The notes beneath the pieces are model-generated. The model saw only the letters and a list, made by a program, of their open reading frames with translations, was not told where the DNA came from and did no database searches. DNA of 64,000 nucleotides from the NCBI RefSeq assembly GCF_900537995.1, contig NZ_LR027880.1, forward strand, positions 4,133,501 to 4,197,500, given 5' to 3'. Made by a program: the position numbers and the translations under genes. Source of the DNA: Roseburia intestinalis L1-82. GTDB lineage: Bacteria > Bacillota > Clostridia > Lachnospirales > Lachnospiraceae. This document shows, piece after piece, positions 53,242 to 60,584 of this stretch. Each line of letters opens with the position of its first letter. Positions within the stretch are counted from its first letter, which is position 1.

Positions 53242-53836
53242 CTTAAATAAGAGACTTACCATAGGTATTTTAGGCTGCACAGCCGGTGCCGGTGTAACAC
53301 ACCTTGCAATTACACTTTCAAACCTGTGCCATTCCAAACTGCATAAAAAAACTGCACTGTTAGAGCTGCATAAGAGAAAAAACCTTTCAACGATTCCCTC
53401 TGAAACCACGCTCCCATGCAGATGCGGGTTTATGGGTGACCGGACTGTTTTTGACATTCATGGAGTAGATTACTATCCGGACATAACACCGGACGAACTG
53501 CCGGAGCTATATAATCAGGGATACCATATCCTGCTCCTTGATTTTGGAAGTTTTAATGAATGCTGTATCAATGAATTTCTGCGCTGTGACAGAAAACTTG
53601 TCATCGGAAGTCTCGCACCATGGAATATCAGGCAATATCGGGAATTATTAGAATCGATCAGTCACTATACAAACCTTGGGGAAGGTTTTTACTGTCTAAC
53701 ACGAACGGAAAGTCCAAAACAGATTCGTGATTTTTCCCGTCTTTATCAGATTTCCATAAGCAGTGTTCCATCCATTCCGGATCCATTTTATATAAAGAAA
53801 GAACACTTTTCCATTCTGCAGGAATTTATCTGCTGA
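53216..53836 (+). CDS. Degenerate MinD/CpaE-like protein without a canonical start
   Basis: About 206 codons encode LTIGILGCTAGAGVTHLAITLSN at the N-terminus, the same pattern as in the preceding kinase's C-terminal domain and again lacking the Walker Lys, then TALLEL and ILLLDFGSFNECC. The frame opens after a stop at 53210, and no ATG, GTG or TTG occurs before the P-loop-like motif. AAAGGAG at 53202-53208 lies 7 nt before an ATC (53216), the best start candidate. An ATG at 53432 would drop the motif. A +1 shift from the kinase end is another option. The pair likely acts together. Confidence 0.65.
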   Translation: MIRNIGKTDLNKRLTIGILGCTAGAGVTHLAITLSNLCHSKLHKKTALLELHKRKNLSTIPSETTLPCRCGFMGDRTVFDIHGVDYYPDITPDELPELYNQGYHILLLDFGSFNECCINEFLRCDRKLVIGSLAPWNIRQYRELLESISHYTNLGEGFYCLTRTESPKQIRDFSRLYQISISSVPSIPDPFYIKKEHFSILQEFIC

Positions 53837-53959
53837 AAAGTTTCTGCACAAAACATTTTTTTAATATATCACATAATTGTAACCAGCGAATTTCCTTTTG
53901 GGAACAAAGGACTTTGATCCGCTTTGTCATACAGTAAGTAATAACGGGGGATAACTACA

Positions 53960-54175
53960 TTGGATTCTAAACATATGAAAAAGCTTTATTTAGAGCTCTC
54001 TTCCTTAGAACATATGGGGACAACCATCTGGTTCGAAGGTGTGCCAAGCAATTCAAAAGAGGTCACAGAAGAGCTTTCCGTCACAGAAGAAAATTCTTAC
54101 ATGAGAGATTATATATTCAACGAGGGGGTGTTAACAGAATTACATTTTGATAAGATCAAAAAAACGAACCTTTGA
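53960..54175 (+). CDS. Small uncharacterised protein
   Basis: The 71-residue protein is acidic (KKLYLELSSLEHMGTTIWFEG, then SNSKEVTEELSVTEENSYMRD) and has no membrane segment. I do not recognise it by name. TTG at 53960 is taken as start because GGGGG lies 9 nt upstream; the next ATG (53975) has no site. It stands between the MinD-like and GH18 genes. Confidence 0.6.
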   Translation: MDSKHMKKLYLELSSLEHMGTTIWFEGVPSNSKEVTEELSVTEENSYMRDYIFNEGVLTELHFDKIKKTNL

Positions 54176-54301
54176 TAACGGTCTGTACATTTTGCAGACA
54201 GATCCGGTATCATAACAGTTGACAGGGATGGAGTACCTCAATGCCCACCCGGTCAGAATAAGAAAAAATATCTAAGACGATATACAAATCCGACAAAAAG
54301 A

Positions 54302-54336
54302 AACGGCAGAGTTTTACCGAACATAAGCTCTGCCGT
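54302..54336. other. Inverted repeat in the gap before the GH18 gene
   Basis: ACGGCAGAG pairs with CTCTGCCGT across 17 nt. Only on the minus strand does a T-rich tract follow, yet no minus-strand gene ends here. The 54176-54426 gap otherwise holds only the GH18 promoter; an unannotated small RNA is possible. Confidence 0.4.
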
Positions 54337-54355
54337 AAAATAAGAGTAAATAACT

Positions 54356-54383
54356 TTGAATTTACATATCATTATGCTACAAT
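54356..54383 (+). promoter_or_regulatory. Promoter of the GH18 gene
   Basis: TTGAAT (54356-54361), a 16-nt spacer and TACAAT (54378-54383). Just before the ATG, TTAAGAA and TTCTTAA form a stem with the GAGGG ribosome site in its loop. Confidence 0.65.
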
Positions 54384-54426
54384 AGGAACACAAACGATAA
54401 TTCTTAAGAAGAAGAGGGTTCTTAAC

Positions 54427-56259
54427 ATGAAGAAAAAATTTGTCCCTATTTTGGCTGCCGGCGCTCTGATCGTCGTCATTATCTGTTTTATGCTTCTCGG
54501 AAGCATCATAGAAAAATATACACCTTCCAAAGAACATATGAATTTATCTGATTATTATAATCTGTCCGGCGAACAGGACGTAGCCCTGATCTTAGATAAC
54601 CAGATTCTCGACGCAAAAGGAAAACTCCTTAACGGAACTGTCTATCTTGATTATGAAACTGTATGTTCTTATCTGAATGACCGTTTTTACTGGGATCACA
54701 ATGAAAACAAACTTCTTTACACAACTGCAACAGATTTGATTTCTGCGGATGCAGACAGTACCAGCTATTATGTGACAAAGGATTCTCATTCCTTAGATCA
54801 CCCAATTGTCAAGGCGGATGCCCAGACTGCATATATCGCAATCGACTTTTTAAAACTGTACTCCGATTTCTCCTATGAAGTACTTGACTCACCAAACCGT
54901 GTAATTCTTACGACTGCCTGGGGTGACTACACCACTGCGCCGGCGAAGCAAAAAACACAGCTCCGTCAAAAAGGCGGCATCAAGAGTCCGATCCTCGCAG
55001 ATATTGGCAAAAACACGGAAGTTACTGTTTTAGAAACAGGAGATACCTGGACAAAAGTATCCACTGCAGAAGGAATCATCGGATATATCAAATCAAAAGC
55101 ACTTGGCGCAACATCCACAAAAACGCTGACCAGCGATTATGTTGCGGAAGAATTTACACATATAAAAAAAGATTTTAAGATCAATATGGCATGGCATCAG
55201 ATCACAAACGCAGATGCCAATACAACCATTGCATCCGTGCTTCAGAACACCAAGGGGATCAATGTTATCTCCCCTACATGGTTTTACCTGAATGACAATA
55301 ACGGAAACATTGCCTCACTTGCAAGCTCCGACTATGTAAATTACTGCCACCAGAAAGGTATTGAAGTCTGGGCACTTGTAAGCAATCTGGAAAACAAAGA
55401 TGTCGACACCACATCCGTTTTAACTTATACATCCAAACGTGAGAACCTGATCAATAACCTGATCTCCGCAGCTATTCAATATAATTTTGACGGTATCAAT
55501 GTTGACTTTGAAGCATTAAGTTCTGAAGTCGGTGACTCTTATATTCAGTTCATACGGGAGTTGTCATTAAAATGTGCAAACAATGGCATTGTTCTTTCCG
55601 TGGACGATTATGTTCCCAGTAGTTTTACTGCATTCTATAATCGCGCAGAACAGGCAACTTTTGCAGACTATGTTGTTGTCATGGCATACGATGAACATTA
55701 TGCCGGTTCTGAGGAAGCAGGATCTGTAGCTTCGATCGGCTTTGTAAAAGAAGGCGTTGCCAATACCTTAAAAGAAGTTCCGGCAGATCAGCTGATCTTA
55801 GGCATGCCGTTTTATGCCCGTGTATGGTCCGAGACACCTGTTGATGACACCACAGGTGCTGACAGCACAACACAGACATCCGATAACAATAATAACGACA
55901 CTGATGAAACAGACAATGCTGCTGCCGATGCCCAGGCTGCCGATGAAGCTGCTGGCACCAGTGACTCAGCCGACAGCTATCAGCTTTTTACACTGGATTC
56001 CTATGCAACAAGCATGTCAGAGATTCAAAAACTGATCAGTACAAATGCTGCCGAACCGGTATGGTCAGACATTGACGGTCAATATTATGTACAATACGAA
56101 AACAATGGTATCACTTACAAAATATGGGTGGAGAATGCTGCTTCCCTGGAAGAGAAATTAAAAGTCCTTCAGGAAAACCAGCTTGCCGGCGGCTCCTTCT
56201 GGAAACTTGGTTTAGAGCTGCCTTCTATCTGGGACACTATCATTAAATACATCAATTAA
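54427..56259 (+). CDS. Membrane-anchored GH18 glycosidase with SH3 domain
   Basis: The 610-residue protein has one N-terminal membrane helix (VPILAAGALIVVIICFMLLGS). A copper-amine-oxidase-N-like domain (about 50-160), an SH3 domain (about 180-225) and a GH18 barrel (about 245-610) follow. The catalytic signature FDGINVDFE lies at about 354-362. A Thr/Asp/Asn/Ala-rich insert (about 473-518) interrupts the barrel after FYARVWSETP. By homology to SleL/YaaH-type enzymes it likely cuts GlcNAc-containing peptidoglycan. A wall amidase follows. Confidence 0.9.
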   Translation: MKKKFVPILAAGALIVVIICFMLLGSIIEKYTPSKEHMNLSDYYNLSGEQDVALILDNQILDAKGKLLNGTVYLDYETVCSYLNDRFYWDHNENKLLYTTATDLISADADSTSYYVTKDSHSLDHPIVKADAQTAYIAIDFLKLYSDFSYEVLDSPNRVILTTAWGDYTTAPAKQKTQLRQKGGIKSPILADIGKNTEVTVLETGDTWTKVSTAEGIIGYIKSKALGATSTKTLTSDYVAEEFTHIKKDFKINMAWHQITNADANTTIASVLQNTKGINVISPTWFYLNDNNGNIASLASSDYVNYCHQKGIEVWALVSNLENKDVDTTSVLTYTSKRENLINNLISAAIQYNFDGINVDFEALSSEVGDSYIQFIRELSLKCANNGIVLSVDDYVPSSFTAFYNRAEQATFADYVVVMAYDEHYAGSEEAGSVASIGFVKEGVANTLKEVPADQLILGMPFYARVWSETPVDDTTGADSTTQTSDNNNNDTDETDNAAADAQAADEAAGTSDSADSYQLFTLDSYATSMSEIQKLISTNAAEPVWSDIDGQYYVQYENNGITYKIWVENAASLEEKLKVLQENQLAGGSFWKLGLELPSIWDTIIKYIN

Positions 56260-56298
56260 ATACAATCATTCAAATATTCAATCATTTTATTATGACAT

Positions 56299-56348
56299 AA
56301 ACCCCGGATATCGTGAATATTTTATAAAAACGATACTCCGGGGTTTTT
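56299..56348 (+). terminator. GH18 terminator overlapping the amidase ribosome site
   Basis: AAACCCCGGA and TCCGGGGTTT form a strong stem, extended by ATCGT/ACGAT, followed by T5 and at once by the amidase ATG. The GGGG of the 3' arm is the only possible Shine-Dalgarno for the amidase. Confidence 0.85.
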
Positions 56349-57113
56349 ATGAAAAAAAAGATAGAACTTATCATGGCTGTCTGTCTGGTGATCGCCGCAT
56401 TTTTTCTTGGAAGTCAAAGCGCCATACTTGTACAAAACAGTCACATAGACACAAAAGGCACACCGGACACAGATTCCGCACATAATACAGAGCTTACCGG
56501 GGACACCGGACAGACCAGCTCACCTTCCGGTAATTTATCGATCGTGATCGATGCCGGGCACGGCGGTATCGATCCCGGCAAAGTCGGCACCAATGACGCA
56601 CTGGAAAAGGACATCAATCTTGCACTGGCACTGAAACTTCGGGATAAATTCAAGCAGGATTCCATCCGGATTATCCTAACACGCGACTCGGACATCGGTC
56701 TTTATTCTGAGGGAAACACCAACAAAAAAGCGGAAGATATGCAAAACCGCTGTAAAATCATCACGGAGGCAGCCCCCATCTTTACGGTCAGCCTGCACCA
56801 GAACAGCTATCCGTCTCCGGAAGTCTGCGGTGCACAGGTATTTTATTTTGGTCAGTCGCAGGATGGAAAAAAACTGGCAGATACGATCCAGGACAGCCTG
56901 ATCGCAAATGTTGATCCTGATAATCACCGCGTTGCAAAAGCAAATGAAAGCTATTATCTGCTCAAAAAAACACCCACACCTACCGTTATTGTAGAGTGTG
57001 GGTTTCTAAGTAATCCGACAGAGGCAGATCTTCTTTTGACAGACGACTACCAAAATAAGCTCGTAAATGCCATATATATCGGTATACAAAATTATCTATC
57101 GGAATCCATGTAG
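56349..57113 (+). CDS. N-acetylmuramoyl-L-alanine amidase (Amidase_3)
   Basis: The 254-residue protein has an N-terminal anchor helix (LIMAVCLVIAAFFLGSQSAIL), a Thr/Asp/Ser linker and an Amidase_3 domain with the zinc ligands in VIDAGHGGIDPGKVG, LEKDINLALAL and SLHQNSYPS and the catalytic Glu in IVECGFLSNPTEADLL. This is a CwlD/AmiC-type amidase that removes stem peptides. It has no usual Shine-Dalgarno other than GGGG in the terminator of the upstream gene. Confidence 0.94.
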   Translation: MKKKIELIMAVCLVIAAFFLGSQSAILVQNSHIDTKGTPDTDSAHNTELTGDTGQTSSPSGNLSIVIDAGHGGIDPGKVGTNDALEKDINLALALKLRDKFKQDSIRIILTRDSDIGLYSEGNTNKKAEDMQNRCKIITEAAPIFTVSLHQNSYPSPEVCGAQVFYFGQSQDGKKLADTIQDSLIANVDPDNHRVAKANESYYLLKKTPTPTVIVECGFLSNPTEADLLLTDDYQNKLVNAIYIGIQNYLSESM

Positions 57114-57128
57114 TCCGAAAATCAATTT

Positions 57129-60100
57129 TTATGCCTCCTGTGCGAGTGTTCCTTTTACTGCTTTGATAAAATGCTCTGCAATTCCATACAAACGTGAGGT
57201 CTGCACACGGTAAGTATCCTGATCCTCAGAGGTCGGAGTTTCATTCTTTGCATCGACTCCAAACGCTCCCATGGAGAAATGATTCAGATCAAGGTCCTTT
57301 ATGTGTGCACAGTGTAATTCTGTAACATCATCATTCTCTCCGCCAAGCGAATCCATAAGATTCTGTGCCTGTTCTTCAAAGAGTTCTGCCGTCTCCTCTG
57401 AATCTGTGGCGACCAGTCCATGTATACCATCTTCCTTTGCCTGGAATGTCGCCGCGATCTTTCCGCGCAATTCACTTTCCATCATTATATCGACGATTCC
57501 TTTTTTGTCCACACCGCGCACGATTTTAACAGAAACATTCATAAGTTCATCATTGACCATTACTGGAACAGCATACTGCTCTTCTTTTGCAAGAATACTG
57601 TTTACGGAAAGCTGCGCGGAAAGCATTTTCATCTCACGCACATCAAGACTCGTCACATGATCGCTGTTTATCATCGTCTTCATCACATTTTCTGCAAGTT
57701 CGCCTAACTTCTCCTGTGCAGCCGCCATATCTGCCGGTTCTGAAACAGCTTCTCCAAATTCCTCTAACAATTCCTGCTTAATTGCTTCTAAATCATCCGC
57801 ATCTACCTGATTGTCTCCATTGTGGTCTGCCATACTGCTTCCAAAAATCTTACGAAACATCTGATTACGCTGGTTGAGCATGGATTCCATTGCCAGCACA
57901 TTTGATATTGTATTTGGAATATCATATTTATCCAAAATACGATAAATACTCTCATCCGCATTTGCTGCCTGCTCTAACTGCGCAAGCTGCTCTTTTGCAT
58001 AATCTGCATCAATGCCACTCTCATCTGCCTGTTCTTTTGCCAGCTCCAGCGCTGCTTTAAATTCCTCCGGCGTCATGTTCTCCCAGTCAGAATCCTGATC
58101 AAACAACACTTTCGCACGCTCCGGTGTCAGTAATTCCGAAGCATCTTTTAAGCAGTTATTCTGATAGGCTGCCTCAATCTGATCCGTAATCGAGCTGCCA
58201 TTGGATGTCCCGGATACGCCATTAAAATCAGAATCTACAGAATAATCCATCTTATTGCTGCGTTTTTCAGACCGCACAGCTGTCAGAAGATTTTTCATCG
58301 TAAGGGGCGATCCCTGCTGTATCAGTGCACCTATTGCTGCACCATCTGTATTTTCTACCTGTCGGATCAGACGATAGATTCCTATATAAGAGCTTCGCTC
58401 CTCCTCACTGATTTCGTGATTCTGTTCCATTTTCCAGAGATATTCACTGAATCTGCGGTTATCCTCCCTACCAGACTCCTCGCTCTTAATGTTCTCTGCC
58501 TCCTGGTTTAACGATGTAAAATCCATTTCCAGTGGGTTGATCCCGCGTTTTATCATCTGTGTGACAACCGCCGGAGTCATATTTTTAAAGACACGCTGCA
58601 CTTCTTCATCTGCTGCTTTCATCTGAAACACAGAATCCTGGGTGATCTCGATACTGTTATATCCAAGAATCCGAACCGCACGACGGTTTTCATCCGTCAG
58701 TTCCATATCAAGGTCGTTTAAAATATCATCCACGTTACGGAATGCCTTCTGGATGGAATCTCCCAGATCAGTTCTCGGTGCTGTCATCAGGGTCTCATAC
58801 TGCTGACTTGCCTTTTCAAAAGAACTTTTCAGTTCCATACCGGCTTTATGGACACCATTGATCGTCGACACCTCGGCATCTTTCATTCCAAGCACATATG
58901 CCGGAACATAACGCATATCGGAAACTTTTTTATCGACCTCTCTAAAAAGTTCCACCTGCTCGTCGTTCACATCCACACCTTCAGATATCAGGAGATTTTT
59001 ATAATATGCATTTTCCTGATCCTTCAGCTGTTCCACCAGTTTTACCAACGGCTCGGTGTCAATGGAAACCCCCTGTTTTAATAGACGGTAATTTGCTTCC
59101 ACCGTCATTGCAAGACGAATTTCTTCTAACTGTCTGCGTGCCGTCAGAAGCTGCTGCCCTTTTGGGGTATAACTCTCGTTCGCAATGCTCTGCGCTGCAT
59201 CCTCACTCTGAGCTTCAGATGATGACACAGTTCCCACCGTCTGGCTTTCTGATGCCGCCGTTCCCGATGTCCGGTTTGCCGCAGCTTCCCTTAAACTGTC
59301 CAGGGTAAGTGGCAATCCTTTTTCCACGATATAAGCAAGATCTTCATCCGTGGCATTTTCTACGGTATCCACAGCGTCTTTCGCCTGCTCCATCCATGTA
59401 TAGCCGGACAGGATCACCGCATCCTGTGCGCTTTTCCCTTCGCTGACCGCCTCTGCTGCAAGTGCGGCAATATCTTCTGCCCCCGTGGTCAGTCCCGTCT
59501 GGCGCAGAGCCTGTGCATAAGTAAGATTCTCCTTCGTCAGCGGTATATCATTTTCTAACATCCACTTACTGGTTGCAATGGTATCATCATTTACTTCCAG
59601 TCCTGCTGATGCGATCACGTTTTTCACCTGTGGAAGGAAGGACGAAATATCCTGCTGTTCTGCCGAAATATAGCCTGCACTTGCAGAATGCTCAGCAAAA
59701 TATATATTTCGCACCGTAGGCTCTAACCGATTATCAATCAGATATTTTACAGCGCCATCATCCAATGCGGATAAAGAATCCGCCATATTTACTGTCTCTG
59801 CGATCTGTTTAAAATTATCATCCGCAAGCGGCAGATCCGCTTCCCGCAGACTGTTTGCGATCTGAACTGCAAGTTCCGGACTGCCCGTGATCTGTGCAAG
59901 CTGTTCGAGATCAAGATCATCTCCAAATTTAGAAATATCCACCCCCGCCTTTGCCAGCTGTGCTTTGATCTTATCCGTCACGGTCACGATCTTATTGCTC
60001 GTGGTATCATCCAGCGAAAAGCCATCCTCCTGCATTTTTTCATAATCTTCCGGTGAAGTAGTTTCCGCAAGCACAGCCATCTGTGCTTTTCGCTCGCCTG

Positions 60101-60338
60101 CATCCATGGAACCGGACTGCTCTATTTCATCTATGACCGTCTTTTTCTCTTCTTTTGTCGGATTCAGATAAGTAACCTCTTTTGCCTGAAAAGACGTAGT
60201 TCCTGCAGATTTTTTACTACTCTCTGTCTTTACCGCATCCGCAAACATCTGAATTCCGTTTTTTTCTTCCACGGCGCCTGTCTGCGGCATTAAATCCATC
60301 ACGCCCTTATTCTGCTGCTGTTGGTTATCTATTCTCAT
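57129..60338 (-). CDS. Very large DUF6240 protein, probable flagellar-regulon member
   Basis: The 1069-residue protein starts MRIDNQQQQNKGVMDLMPQT with no signal peptide. It is acidic, almost all helical and has repeated units of the type NSLREADLPLADDNFKQIAE / WMLENDIPLTKENLTYAQAL / IVEKGLPLTLDSLREAA / IQQGSPLTMKNLLTAV (LPLT-x-NL repeats). A C-terminal globular part follows (MLSAQLSVNSILAKEEQYAVPVMVND). It matches DUF6240, found in flagellated Lachnospiraceae, and its C-terminus recalls the hook-length control domain. A sigma-28-like promoter upstream supports a motility role. Confidence 0.8.
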   Translation of the reverse strand: MRIDNQQQQNKGVMDLMPQTGAVEEKNGIQMFADAVKTESSKKSAGTTSFQAKEVTYLNPTKEEKKTVIDEIEQSGSMDAGERKAQMAVLAETTSPEDYEKMQEDGFSLDDTTSNKIVTVTDKIKAQLAKAGVDISKFGDDLDLEQLAQITGSPELAVQIANSLREADLPLADDNFKQIAETVNMADSLSALDDGAVKYLIDNRLEPTVRNIYFAEHSASAGYISAEQQDISSFLPQVKNVIASAGLEVNDDTIATSKWMLENDIPLTKENLTYAQALRQTGLTTGAEDIAALAAEAVSEGKSAQDAVILSGYTWMEQAKDAVDTVENATDEDLAYIVEKGLPLTLDSLREAAANRTSGTAASESQTVGTVSSSEAQSEDAAQSIANESYTPKGQQLLTARRQLEEIRLAMTVEANYRLLKQGVSIDTEPLVKLVEQLKDQENAYYKNLLISEGVDVNDEQVELFREVDKKVSDMRYVPAYVLGMKDAEVSTINGVHKAGMELKSSFEKASQQYETLMTAPRTDLGDSIQKAFRNVDDILNDLDMELTDENRRAVRILGYNSIEITQDSVFQMKAADEEVQRVFKNMTPAVVTQMIKRGINPLEMDFTSLNQEAENIKSEESGREDNRRFSEYLWKMEQNHEISEEERSSYIGIYRLIRQVENTDGAAIGALIQQGSPLTMKNLLTAVRSEKRSNKMDYSVDSDFNGVSGTSNGSSITDQIEAAYQNNCLKDASELLTPERAKVLFDQDSDWENMTPEEFKAALELAKEQADESGIDADYAKEQLAQLEQAANADESIYRILDKYDIPNTISNVLAMESMLNQRNQMFRKIFGSSMADHNGDNQVDADDLEAIKQELLEEFGEAVSEPADMAAAQEKLGELAENVMKTMINSDHVTSLDVREMKMLSAQLSVNSILAKEEQYAVPVMVNDELMNVSVKIVRGVDKKGIVDIMMESELRGKIAATFQAKEDGIHGLVATDSEETAELFEEQAQNLMDSLGGENDDVTELHCAHIKDLDLNHFSMGAFGVDAKNETPTSEDQDTYRVQTSRLYGIAEHFIKAVKGTLAQEA

Positions 60339-60455
60339 GATCCGACTCTCCTTGTCATTTCTGTTCTTACATACTTTCCGTACAGTTTTTCCTTGCCTGA
60401 TTTCTGCTTTTCACTCAGTTATATCTGACCAATCCGGTTATATCAGGACAAAAGA

Positions 60456-60494
60456 ATGGCGCATACTTTCACTTCCCTGAAATATCTGCGCCAT
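60456..60494 (-). terminator. Hairpin in the DUF6240 leader, possible glgB terminator
   Basis: ATGGCGCA (60456-60463) pairs with TGCGCCAT (60487-60494), with an inner weak stem. On the minus strand TTCTTTTG follows. It lies about 90 nt after glgB but downstream of the sigma-28-like promoter, so it could attenuate the DUF6240 transcript. Confidence 0.6.
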
Positions 60495-60499
60495 CCATA

Positions 60500-60526
60500 G
60501 CTGATGTATATATCGGATACATCAGC
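60500..60526. repeat. Inverted repeat spanning the DUF6240 promoter -10
   Basis: GCTGATGTAT (60500-60509) and ATACATCAGC (60517-60526) are perfectly complementary, with the sigma-28 -10 element in the centre. This could be an operator. Confidence 0.75.
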
Positions 60527-60536
60527 ACATTTATTA
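60510..60536 (-). promoter_or_regulatory. Sigma-28-like promoter of the DUF6240 gene
   Basis: TAAT (60533-60536), a 15-nt spacer and TCCGATAT (60510-60517) on the minus strand match the flagellar consensus and resemble the fliC promoter. The leader is about 165 nt. Confidence 0.65.
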
Positions 60537-60584
60537 AGTTTTTCGATACGATTCCAAACGCTGTTCTGCTATTTTATACAGTTT

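Noticed and set aside
54253..54537. 94-codon minus-strand frame over the GH18 start
   Set aside because: It overlaps the GH18 promoter and signal region and looks like the antisense of a membrane helix.
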